NCBI GenBank assembly: GCA_045612925.1
Contig: JAZKZX010000026.1
Location: 1-11,495, forward strand
Origin: UBA1189 sp045612925
GTDB taxonomy: Bacteria; Bacteroidota; Bacteroidia; Bacteroidales; Bacteroidaceae
DNA length: 11,495 nucleotides
Direction: 5' to 3'
In this document: one piece after another, positions 1-5,569 of the stretch
How the letters are laid out: each line of letters begins with the position of its first letter
How positions within the stretch are numbered: the stretch's first letter is position 1
Position numbers and translations under genes: made by a program
Notes under the pieces: generated by a model
Database searches by the model: none
The model's input: only the letters and a program-made list of their open reading frames with translations
Told to the model about the DNA's origin: nothing

Positions 1-310
1 AGCATCAAACTCGACGATTGTAAAGTAATTATAGGATTAAGGATTTAACCAGTCAACCCAGTATAGGAATAAGACAAAATCGTGTAAACCTCGTGTAGGA
101 ATAAACAAAAAAACTGACAACCTAAATTAGGAAACTACAACTCTTCCCTATTCCCTATAAAATCAGAGCCGTCCGATTTTCCAGGCGGATGGCTCTGAGG
201 TTTCTATTACAAGGCTCTGATAATCTTACCGAAAGGCTCCGTTTGGCGGGGCTGTTCCTGATTCGGGTTGTCAGGTTCTGCTACCGGGCAAAGCAAATGG
301 GCGCGTCGCC
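1..310. other. Left edge, no gene recognised
   Basis: I see no convincing coding region here. A 66-codon plus-strand reading frame at 189-389 starts inside a stem-loop and runs into the repeat arm, so I do not call it. Short direct repeats occur near the edge: TAGGAATAA at 64-72 and 96-104, and TCGTGTA at 80-86 and 91-97. Their role is unknown; they could be remnants of a mobile-element end or integrase arm sites, but there is no integrase in the window to support that. Confidence 0.4.
164..197. repeat. 12-bp stem-loop
   Basis: CAGAGCCGTCCG at 164-175 pairs with CGGATGGCTCTG at 186-197. Eleven pairs are Watson-Crick and one is G-T, around a 10-nt loop. GGCTCTGA recurs at 213-220 just downstream. 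On the minus strand the stem is followed by a moderately T-rich stretch, so a weak terminator for a minus-strand transcript is possible. No T-run follows on the plus strand. Confidence 0.6.
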
Positions 311-627
311 CACCGTTGCAGCGTTGCGTGGCGTTGCAAATCTGAAGTGTGCCACCCATACACACACCTGCACCTATATCGCTACATGAAGTCTCTTCTT
401 AATCTTATATTTAATATCTATATATATACTTATATATTTATATAAATATCTATATATTAAATAATTATATATAATATAATAATATATATATTAATTATTA
501 ATATATAATAATATACTATATTTATATTATCTATATATATAGTATATTTATATTAACTATTCTATATATAAAGTGCTCCTCTCTCTTTGATGGGAACATT
601 CCACATTTGCCACGCAACGCAACGGTG
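311..627. repeat. GC-rich inverted arms around an A/T core (element A)
   Basis: The left arm (311-344, CACCGTTGC...GTTGCGTGGC...AAAT) recurs in inverted, gapped form as the right arm (599-627). Between the arms, 401-570 is almost pure A/T, with nine G or C in 170 bases and many overlapping TATATA/TTATAT palindromes. The arms themselves are built from reiterated GTTGC/GTGGC units. The layout of GC-rich repeated arms and an easily melted core recalls an iteron plus DNA-unwinding element. A second element with this layout sits at 8501-8640. It could instead be a large cruciform or a decayed insertion. Confidence 0.6.
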
Positions 628-663
628 CCACTAGTATATCATGCCCAAGTTCAGGAAAGCACG

Positions 664-733
664 AAAGTAAAATACGACTACCTTTATTTTACTTTTGCGT
701 ACCGAAAGTAAAATAACGATATTTTTATTTTAC
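664..733. repeat. Two tandem inverted repeats of one motif
   Basis: AAAGTAAAATA (664-674) pairs perfectly with TATTTTACTTT (685-695), loop 10 nt. GTAAAATAA (708-716) then pairs perfectly with TTATTTTAC (725-733), loop 8 nt. GAAAGTAAAATA is also a direct repeat (663-674 and 704-715). The array begins 12 bp past the stop codon of the first Fic gene. It could be a bidirectional terminator or a repeated operator. The four alternating copies of one motif look more like a protein-binding array than a simple terminator. Confidence 0.65.
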
Positions 734-744
734 CTTCTGACGAT

Positions 745-1884
745 TTAGGTATTAAACAAATTCATATATGTTTGGAATATGAATATACGATTCCTGCTTT
801 GTCCAGTCATTTCTTTTAGATACCCATCATCGCATAGTTTCTTTACTAAATCGTTAGCAGCCTTATAACTAACATTGCATATATTCATTGCTTGCTCAAT
901 TGTTGTGATGGGGTTCTTGAACATACTATGCAATAAAACAATAGCCGTTGTACTCCTTCTACCATATGTTGAGCGGATATGTTCCTCCGTTTCGCTCTTC
1001 AATTTAATGATATTAGACAATGTGTCCACAGCTTTTGTTGCAGTCTGTTCAATTCCAACAAGGAAATATTTTATCCATTGCAACATATCGTTCTTCAAAC
1101 GCACATTTTCCAAATTGTCATAATACAAGTCTTTGCGTTTCTCGAAATATGTAGACAGATATAGCAATGGTTTGTCCAAGATGCCCTCTTTAACCAAAAA
1201 TAAAGTAATCAACAAACGGCCTATACGCCCGTTTCCATCTAAAAATGGATGAATGGACTCAAACTGATAGTGGGCTATAGCAATTCTTATCAGTGCTGGA
1301 ACATTCGTCATATCATTGTTAATAAACTGCTCAAGATCGCTCATCAATTCATTTACCAATTGATGATGGGGAGGAATATATTTGGCATCGACAAGAGAGT
1401 TTCCTCCTATCCAGTTTTGACTAGTTCTATATTCTCCTGGCAACTTATGCTCTCCTCTTACATTGCATAATAGTTGCTGGTGCGTTCGTCTTATCAGTCG
1501 TGAAGATATGGGCAAATCTCTTAGTGCTTCGATAGCTGAGTTTATAGCACCAATGTAGTTGTTTACCTCTTGCCAATCATCTCTCCTCTCTGGCAGGATT
1601 TCATCTACAGGAAGTAAAGCTTCATCCATCTTTGTTTGTGTTCCTTCAATTCTGCTTGATACTACCGCTTCTTTGGCAACATGAAGTTGTATGAACAAAT
1701 CTATATTAGGAACAAGGCGCGAGTATGAATTCAACTCGCCCAGTTTGATGGCAGCTTTTTCCAAAAGCCTATTTACAACAGGGTCTTTCCATCCCCATTC
1801 ATCATCAATCCGATTGGGAACAAAATATTTGTATCCATATCCAGCCTCGTAATGTCCTGCTTTGAAATCTTCAATGCTAATCAT
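745..1884 (-). CDS. Fic family protein, class II (AMP-transferase/adenylyltransferase)
   Basis: This 379-residue protein should transfer AMP, or another nucleotide phosphate, from a nucleotide to a hydroxyl group of a target protein in the cytoplasm. The catalytic Fic motif HPFLDGNGRIGR lies at residues 212-223, with the catalytic His212. A flap segment (LPGEYRTSQNWIGG) is at about 148-161. Upstream, SSRIEG (76-81) fits the (S/T)xxxE(G/N) inhibitory helix, with Glu80 expected to block ATP gamma-phosphate binding; this placement N-terminal to the Fic domain defines class II. Residues about 325-370 look like a winged-helix domain. Length and order match SoFic-type proteins. The ATG at 1884 lies about 20 bp after a TATCTTTG box, giving a short leader. 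No toxin or antitoxin partner is adjacent; inhibition appears built in. The target is unknown. Confidence 0.93.
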   Translation of the reverse strand: MISIEDFKAGHYEAGYGYKYFVPNRIDDEWGWKDPVVNRLLEKAAIKLGELNSYSRLVPNIDLFIQLHVAKEAVVSSRIEGTQTKMDEALLPVDEILPERRDDWQEVNNYIGAINSAIEALRDLPISSRLIRRTHQQLLCNVRGEHKLPGEYRTSQNWIGGNSLVDAKYIPPHHQLVNELMSDLEQFINNDMTNVPALIRIAIAHYQFESIHPFLDGNGRIGRLLITLFLVKEGILDKPLLYLSTYFEKRKDLYYDNLENVRLKNDMLQWIKYFLVGIEQTATKAVDTLSNIIKLKSETEEHIRSTYGRRSTTAIVLLHSMFKNPITTIEQAMNICNVSYKAANDLVKKLCDDGYLKEMTGQSRNRIFIFQTYMNLFNT

Positions 1885-1904
1885 AATCCTATTATTAGTT
1901 TTCG

Positions 1905-1912
1905 CAAAGATA
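1905..1912 (-). promoter_or_regulatory. Bacteroidetes -7 box for the first Fic gene
   Basis: The minus strand reads TATCTTTG here, a match to the Bacteroidetes TAnnTTTG box, about 20 bp before the Fic ATG. A start near 1898 would give a leader of about 14 nt. I see no good -33 TTTG at the usual spacing. Confidence 0.5.
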
Positions 1913-1950
1913 CTAATATTTTTTTATAGTTTCCTATTAAAGGTGAGTGA

Positions 1951-1990
1951 TAAAACAAGCACGGGACGCAGTGTGTGGCTGCGCCCCGTG
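1951..1990 (-). terminator. Intrinsic terminator of the lipoprotein gene
   Basis: CACGGG (1960-1965) pairs with CCCGTG (1985-1990) and CGCAG (1967-1971) with CTGCG (1979-1983), with one A/C mismatch and a 7-nt loop. On the minus strand the stem is followed by CTTGTTTTA. It begins 23 bp past the lipoprotein stop codon and separates that gene from the Fic promoter. Confidence 0.75.
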
Positions 1991-2013
1991 TGGGTATTTA
2001 GTGTATTAAATAA

Positions 2014-2748
2014 TTACATTAAAGGCAACAAGGCTATTAATACAGCTGCAATTGTGCCCCATAAAGTTGCTGCATATGTTGTATTTACCACATCAAGTTC
2101 TCGATGCTCTTCAACTTTTGCGTCATTGCCAATCTCAAATTCAAACATGTAATCGTTTTGGATATTTTCTATTTGCAACGGCATCATTATAGACATTTTC
2201 TGCCCTTTGAATACATCCAAAGCCAGTTCTGCTTCCTCCCTTGTAGCAAATGAAACAGGGATAATGTTTTTTTCATACCATCCTATATTGTCGCTGTAGA
2301 CAATATTATCGCTAGGTACAAGGAAGTCTGATACTTTAGCTCCTCGTGGAACTGTGGTTATTGCTTGTGTCTCGTTTCTATTGGTATATTTTACACCTTG
2401 ATGAATCACGCGTTTTGCTTCTCCATAGGCATCAACATAAGTAACTTCATCCCAGTTGATTTTGATTGAATATTTGGTTTTGTTTTTCAAATCAAACATA
2501 AATCTTTCATTGGTCACATACCAAACCATATCCACGAAATCGTCTTCGTATCTATATTTACTAATGCTGTCTCTATCATCCAAATAGTTTACAACTTTTG
2601 TCTCTCCGAATTGCTTCTTTGCATCGGCTGGACTTTCTACTGAAGATAAACTGATGTCATAAATTGTACCATAGGATGTTGTGTAGCATGATTGTAGACT
2701 CAATGAAGCAAGTACTACCAAACTCAAATAAATAACATTTTTTCTCAT
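2014..2748 (-). CDS. Lipoprotein of unknown function
   Basis: This 244-residue protein is not recognised as a family member. It begins with a lipoprotein signal peptide: charged MRKN, a hydrophobic stretch at 5-18, and lipobox LQSC with the lipidated cysteine at 21. The middle is soluble, rich in Asp and Lys, with aromatic residues (for example MVWYV) suggesting a beta-rich periplasmic or outer-membrane-associated domain. Residues about 228-244 (LWGTIAAVLIALLPLM) form a short hydrophobic tail ending at the stop, so the protein may be held at the membrane at both ends, which is unusual for a lipoprotein. The gene is monocistronic by appearance, with its own terminator. The start is preceded by AAAGAAG, a weak ribosome-site-like stretch. 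No clear TAnnTTTG box was found. Confidence 0.8.
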   Translation of the reverse strand: MRKNVIYLSLVVLASLSLQSCYTTSYGTIYDISLSSVESPADAKKQFGETKVVNYLDDRDSISKYRYEDDFVDMVWYVTNERFMFDLKNKTKYSIKINWDEVTYVDAYGEAKRVIHQGVKYTNRNETQAITTVPRGAKVSDFLVPSDNIVYSDNIGWYEKNIIPVSFATREEAELALDVFKGQKMSIMMPLQIENIQNDYMFEFEIGNDAKVEEHRELDVVNTTYAATLWGTIAAVLIALLPLM

Positions 2749-2818
2749 AATACTTCTTTTTATAAGTTATACATAAGTTAAATAAGTCTTTCCTTGACAT
2801 TGCTACTCACGCATAACC

Positions 2819-2860
2819 ATAAAAAGAAAGCGTGAAGCTAACACTTGTTGCTCGCTTCAC
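2819..2860 (-). terminator. Possible minus-strand intrinsic terminator
   Basis: GTGAAGC (2832-2838) pairs with GCTTCAC (2854-2860) around a 15-nt loop. On the minus strand this is followed by GCTTTCTTTTTATGG. It would end a transcript entering from higher coordinates, where only a small ORF is visible. The loop is long, so strength is uncertain. Confidence 0.45.
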
Positions 2861-2865
2861 TTATC

Positions 2866-2913
2866 GAGGCTCTCGCATTGCCCTGTTCGTCGAAACGAGC
2901 AACGCGAAGCCTC
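2866..2913. repeat. Large imperfect stem-loop
   Basis: The outer stem GAGGCT (2866-2871) pairs with AGCCTC (2908-2913). The inner stem GTTCGT (2885-2890) pairs with ACGAGC (2895-2900) with one G-T pair and a 4-nt loop. Short CGC/GCG pairings lie between. It adjoins the stem at 2832-2860, so a minus-strand RNA here would be strongly folded before its end. Confidence 0.5.
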
Positions 2914-2936
2914 ACGCAGATATGTATATACAAACC

Positions 2937-3029
2937 TTACATTATACCAATCATCACGACTAATACAACAAAGGAGTACAGAAACATACCCAATGAGGCA
3001 TTCACCGTTGCTTTGTTTTTGACGAACAT
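2937..3029 (-). CDS. Possible small membrane peptide (30 aa)
   Basis: The reading frame encodes a polar N-terminus (MFVKNKATVNASL) followed by a single hydrophobic stretch (GMFLYSFVVLVVMIGIM), the pattern of a small single-pass membrane peptide. In the same frame upstream, 13 sense codons precede the ATG after a TGA at about 3070, and before that the frame opens with an ATG at about 3134 for 21 codons. It could therefore be the tail of a broken gene. A TACTTTTG box at 3121-3128 and a possible terminator at 2819-2860 would frame a transcript of roughly 300 nt. No ribosome site is visible. Evidence is weak. Confidence 0.2.
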   Translation of the reverse strand: MFVKNKATVNASLGMFLYSFVVLVVMIGIM

Positions 3030-3120
3030 TAAGAATTTGCGAGATTCCGATAAGCCAAAACCAAAGCGTCAAGTAAACGCCTTTTCCACAATGTCTGTGC
3101 TTGTTAAGCAAGCACGAGGA

Positions 3121-3128
3121 CAAAAGTA
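3121..3128 (-). promoter_or_regulatory. Possible -7 box of a small minus-strand transcript
   Basis: The minus strand reads TACTTTTG, a match to TAnnTTTG. No convincing -33 element is seen at normal spacing. With the terminator at 2819-2860 it would define a short RNA covering the 30-residue ORF and the large stem-loop. Confidence 0.3.
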
Positions 3129-3250
3129 GTGCATTTTTTTTGATTAAGCGAAGATGATACAATTTATTTTGTGCTTTTGCGCGGGATATATTTAGCAATG
3201 CAGGCGATAATGTTGTTTGTTTCGTGCTCTCAAAAGCCTTGATGAGAGAA

Positions 3251-3379
3251 ATGAATCAATACAACTCATATAGGCGAATACGGCGAACTCATACGACCGA
3301 TGGAATATTATGGTATGGAGAGAGACTTTATGCTGATCAATCTTGTCATCGTTTTTCATTGGCGTCTACAAGGAACTGA
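3251..3379 (+). CDS. Possible 42-residue basic protein
   Basis: The frame from ATG 3251 to TGA 3379 encodes 42 residues, Arg-rich at the N-terminus (YRRIRRTH) and with an ordered-looking centre (DGILWYGERLYADQ). I do not recognise it. Frame-shifted or premature-stop remnants of a longer gene are possible, because 165 bp of non-coding sequence separates it from the plus-strand terminator at 3545-3569. No promoter or ribosome site is clear. The call rests only on the protein-like composition and the otherwise unexplained terminator downstream. Confidence 0.2.
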   Translation: MNQYNSYRRIRRTHTTDGILWYGERLYADQSCHRFSLASTRN

Positions 3380-3544
3380 AATCCACGATTCTCTGCAGTT
3401 CATGAATGAGCAAGAGGCAAAAGCGAAGCGTTTCAATACCAATGACTTGATGATGAAATTGTATATCCTATTGGATTTTAGGTCATCAAACTTACTCTCT
3501 AAGGGTGAAATCGTTACCAGTGAATTGTATATATCCGATATAAG

Positions 3545-3569
3545 AATAGCCCTTTCGGGTTATTTTTTT
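3545..3569 (+). terminator. Strong intrinsic terminator
   Basis: AATAGCCC (3545-3552) pairs with GGGTTATT (3557-3564) around a TTTC loop, with one G-T pair, followed by a run of seven T. This is a textbook plus-strand terminator. Since no clear plus-strand gene precedes it, it marks an unrecognised, degraded or non-coding transcript upstream of the coiled-coil gene. Confidence 0.85.
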
Positions 3570-3588
3570 CAATTCTTTGTGATTTCTC

Positions 3589-3619
3589 TTTACTTGAAAG
3601 AGTATGCATGCTATCTTTG
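3589..3619 (+). promoter_or_regulatory. Promoter of the coiled-coil gene
   Basis: TTTA (3589-3592) and TATCTTTG (3612-3619) are separated by 19 bp, close to the Bacteroidetes TTTG / TAnnTTTG arrangement. Transcription would start near 3626, giving a leader of about 15 nt before the ATG at 3642. Confidence 0.65.
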
Positions 3620-3641
3620 TGGAAACTAAAACGAAGATTAT

Positions 3642-4616
3642 ATGTTGTTACCAAAAGAACAGATTTATAGAGATAGAACTTTTGACGAATTGTTAGAGGA
3701 TGATTTTACTAAGGAACTATTTGACAGTATATCAAGTAGTGAAGGGGTTATAATTTGGAGAGACAGTATTTCCAATTTTATTAGTGCTGAAGAACAATAT
3801 GCAGTACTTTTTAATACATGCTATTACATAGTCAATGAAATAAGACTAAATCCACGGCCTCACTTACGATTAGAAGAATATGAGAGTTTTATTGAAACAC
3901 TTAAATGGAGTAGTTTTCTTTTAATGCCCGATTGTAAGGAACTTATATTTACTATTATTTATTATATAGTAAGCGAAGTTTTGCGTTTTGATGATAATTT
4001 TTGTCGAAGAATAAGATTAAGAGCAAGTCAAGAAATCTATAACCTTATCTTCTTTAAAATTTTGTATTTTGAAGGTCGTAATTTGGTGGAGAAAATTCTT
4101 CCTCAGCCAGAATTGGACACACAAGTTCTTGCATGTAATACATTCTCTAAGAGTGATTTAAATGTATCTCCTTTTTGGGGGAATTCGGGCATGGGTACAA
4201 TATTAGACGATTTGGAATCGCAAATAGCAGGACTCAAAGACAAAAATCAAAAACTCGAGGAATATGTCGCAAAACTAGAGGCAGAGAATGAAGAACTAAA
4301 AAACATATGTGAGGAAGAAAAAAGTGAAGAAGATATAACACGATTAAGCACGCTTCAATTGATAATACTGTTCGAATCTTTATTGAATGTTCCCTTAAAG
4401 ACAAACTATACAAATATTAATGCATTATCGGAATTGATTGCCAAGGTATCTGGGTATAAGAAAGGAGCTGTAAGAACAAAACTAAATAAGGGTGTAGACT
4501 ACGATAAAGAACACACAAAAAACGATGTTAGAACTTTAATATCACTACTTGAGCATATAAGTAAAGAATATGATTTACCAGTAATAAATCGACTAAAAGA
4601 AAATATTATAGCATAA
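3642..4616 (+). CDS. Hypothetical coiled-coil protein, Bacteroidetes type
   Basis: This 324-residue cytoplasmic-looking protein has no signal peptide or membrane segment. The N-terminal 160 residues appear helical. A heptad-rich coiled coil (LDDLESQIAGLKDKNQKLEEYVAKLEAENEELKNICEEE, split here for reading: it spans about residues 187-225) follows. The C-terminal 100 residues contain a helical module with YTNINALSEL, KVSGYKKGAVRTKLNKG and ISKEYDLP, which I associate from memory with uncharacterised Bacteroides proteins found near mobile-element genes. Codon use is strongly AT-rich, unlike the GC-rich cassette that follows, suggesting a different origin. It has its own promoter and is cut off by a terminator at 4681-4719. 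The coiled coil suggests oligomerisation; a DNA-binding or regulatory role is inference only. Confidence 0.75.
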   Translation: MLLPKEQIYRDRTFDELLEDDFTKELFDSISSSEGVIIWRDSISNFISAEEQYAVLFNTCYYIVNEIRLNPRPHLRLEEYESFIETLKWSSFLLMPDCKELIFTIIYYIVSEVLRFDDNFCRRIRLRASQEIYNLIFFKILYFEGRNLVEKILPQPELDTQVLACNTFSKSDLNVSPFWGNSGMGTILDDLESQIAGLKDKNQKLEEYVAKLEAENEELKNICEEEKSEEDITRLSTLQLIILFESLLNVPLKTNYTNINALSELIAKVSGYKKGAVRTKLNKGVDYDKEHTKNDVRTLISLLEHISKEYDLPVINRLKENIIA

Positions 4617-4618
4617 AA

Positions 4619-4656
4619 TTTTGTAGTACTACAAAACGTCAGTGTAGCTACTACAC
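4619..4656. promoter_or_regulatory. Paired palindromes, operator-like
   Basis: TTTTGTAGTACTACAAAA (4619-4636) is a perfect 18-bp palindrome. Six bases later GTGTAG (4642-4647) and CTACAC (4651-4656) form a second palindrome around a 3-base centre. Both share the half-site TGTAG/CTACA. The second copy falls where the -33 element of the TATCTTTG box at 4674-4681 would be, so binding there could block transcription. Confidence 0.55.
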
Positions 4657-4673
4657 CCCCCTTATATACATGC

Positions 4674-4681
4674 TATCTTTG
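4674..4681 (+). promoter_or_regulatory. Possible -7 box before the GC-rich cassette
   Basis: TATCTTTG matches TAnnTTTG. A start near 4688 would fall inside the terminator stem at 4681-4710, so the full hairpin could not form in RNA from this promoter. It may drive the 154-residue gene, with a leader of about 140 nt. No standard -33 is seen; the spot is occupied by the palindrome at 4642-4656. Confidence 0.4.
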
Positions 4682-4719
4682 CCCTCGAAATCGGAATCGG
4701 TTTCGGGGGCTTTCTTTTT
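4681..4719 (+). terminator. Intrinsic terminator of the coiled-coil gene
   Basis: GCCCTCGAAA (4681-4690) pairs with TTTCGGGGGC (4701-4710) over ten pairs, one of them T-G, with a 10-nt loop, followed by TTTCTTTTT. It lies 64 bp past the stop codon. Its first base overlaps the last base of a -7 box, so termination and initiation signals are superimposed here. Confidence 0.8.
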
Positions 4720-4790
4720 GCCCTCATAGTAATTAACCACGAACAGGCTCCCTCGTAACCGAGTGCACATAGAGGACACGGGGAGTAGTG

Positions 4791-4826
4791 GCACCGGTGC
4801 TTCTGTTCTTTAACACGACAAAGAAC
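4791..4826 (+). promoter_or_regulatory. Palindrome and stem-loop abutting the start codon
   Basis: GCACCGGTGC (4791-4800) is a perfect palindrome. GTTCTTT (4805-4811) pairs with AAAGAAC (4820-4826) around an 8-nt loop, and the stem ends exactly at the ATG at 4827. In RNA this would enclose the ribosome-binding region and could limit translation of the 154-residue protein. Confidence 0.45.
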
Positions 4827-5291
4827 ATGAAGCAAAGACTTCAGGAGGTCCGCATCGAGGACTTCGACATTGCAGCACTTCGTCGTGCTGCGCGTGAAGG
4901 CAGATTGTACATTGAGCCAGCTGCCGAGTGTGAAACCAACATGGAGCACGAGGTGCTCGCCTATGTGAGCCGCATTGCCGAGCAGGCTGCACCGCCCTAT
5001 AGGGAGTGCATCGACGAGATGTGGCGGTGCATCGTGAATGACCCACTATTGGCTCCGCTACTAAAGACACGCAAAGGGCCTTTTTGTAAGTATTCAGTAA
5101 CTGCCATTGCCATATTGCTTAACAATAGAGGCGTGTATACCTACGGCTCTGGGGTGGCTCTGCATCTGCAACTCGAGGGGATAGCGGAGAGGAACAAGTA
5201 CTATAAGAATTCCATGAAGTACGCCCCCAACGACAGGGGGTATAAGGCGCTGTGTGGCATCATTCGCAATGCTTTAGAGAAGAAATTGTAG
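4827..5291 (+). CDS. Hypothetical protein (154 aa), first gene of the cassette
   Basis: I chose the ATG at 4827; an in-frame GTG at 4788 would add 13 residues encoded by the palindromes. The protein is soluble, with no signal peptide. An acidic and basic helical N-terminus (MKQRLQEVRIEDFDIAAL) is followed by a conserved-looking core (YRECIDEMWRCIVNDPLLAPLL, about residues 62-83, and KYSVTAIAILLNNRGVY) and a helical end (HLQLEGIAERNKYYKNSMKY...YKALCGIIRNAL). From memory it resembles small uncharacterised Bacteroides proteins whose core ends with a variable-residue, R-R-N, Y pattern. It may bind DNA or RNA, but nothing in the sequence proves it. It is G+C-rich like the following three genes and on the same strand. 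Confidence 0.7.
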   Translation: MKQRLQEVRIEDFDIAALRRAAREGRLYIEPAAECETNMEHEVLAYVSRIAEQAAPPYRECIDEMWRCIVNDPLLAPLLKTRKGPFCKYSVTAIAILLNNRGVYTYGSGVALHLQLEGIAERNKYYKNSMKYAPNDRGYKALCGIIRNALEKKL

Positions 5292-5303
5292 GGGAAATCA
5301 GAA

Positions 5304-5326
5304 GTCTAAATTTGTCAATTTTAGAC
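5304..5326. promoter_or_regulatory. Operator-like inverted repeat
   Basis: GTCTAAA (5304-5310) pairs with TTTAGAC (5320-5326) across 9 bp. The right half-site lies in the expected -33 zone of the TACCTTTG box at 5342, a position suited to a repressor or activator. Confidence 0.45.
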
Positions 5327-5341
5327 ACAAACATATACCCC

Positions 5342-5349
5342 TACCTTTG
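5342..5349 (+). promoter_or_regulatory. Promoter -7 box for the 139-aa / primase / helicase genes
   Basis: TACCTTTG matches TAnnTTTG; TTTA at 5320-5323 is 18 bp upstream and could serve as the -33 element. Transcription from about 5356 would produce a leader of roughly 210 nt that folds into successive hairpins before the ATG at 5570. Confidence 0.55.
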
Positions 5350-5359
5350 CAGCAGAAAT

Positions 5360-5423
5360 CAAGTCGGAACGGTGCTCCGCCTTGAAGTCCTGGCCAGGAC
5401 TTGCGATGTGTGGCCACACATCG
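5360..5423. repeat. Three back-to-back hairpins, two of them perfect palindromes
   Basis: Hairpin 1: CAAG/CTTG and CGGA/TCCG (5360-5384) with one mismatch and a 7-nt loop. Hairpin 2: AAGTCCTGGCCAGGACTT (5385-5402), a perfect 18-bp palindrome starting at the next base. Hairpin 3: CGATGTGTGGCCACACATCG (5404-5423), a perfect 20-bp palindrome one base later. Both palindromes are centred on GGCC and have no loop, which fits double-stranded binding sites or intermolecular RNA pairing better than a simple hairpin. They lie in the predicted leader of the 139-residue gene. Confidence 0.8.
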
Positions 5424-5432
5424 TTTTCTGAT

Positions 5433-5496
5433 GCGAAATCGCTAATGCTCGGCTAAGTCCATGCAAGCATGACTCGCTCTCGCTAAATCGCGATTT
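5433..5496. repeat. Further dyad symmetry in the leader
   Basis: AAATCGC (5436-5442) pairs with GCGATTT (5490-5496), enclosing a CATGC/GCATG hairpin (5460-5471). AAATCGCGATTT (5485-5496) is itself a perfect 12-bp palindrome. Two alternative folds are therefore possible, as in a switching leader, though no ligand or leader peptide is evident. Confidence 0.5.
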
Positions 5497-5569
5497 TGTC
5501 AGTGTCAATGATGAGGAACATTGGCGGTGCGCACCTAAACCCTCGTAACTTATAAAATAGCAAACAACA

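Noticed and set aside
189..389. 66-codon plus-strand frame at the left edge
   Set aside because: It starts inside a stem-loop and ends in a repeat arm and a CACACAC run; no ribosome site or promoter.
401..570. CRISPR array or microsatellite
   Set aside because: There is no repeat-spacer periodicity; the segment is irregular A/T sequence.
745..1884. Fic/antitoxin two-gene toxin system
   Set aside because: No small antitoxin-like gene is next to either Fic gene, and both carry the inhibitory motif internally, so they are class II single-gene types.
2857..3198. 113-codon minus-strand frame
   Set aside because: It begins before the only candidate promoter and ends within a terminator-like stem; composition (many Cys, Trp, Arg) is irregular. 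The shorter 30-codon frame looks somewhat better.
3300..3629. 109-codon plus-strand frame
   Set aside because: It runs through a strong terminator (3545-3569) and through the next gene's promoter, and its end has no protein-like character.
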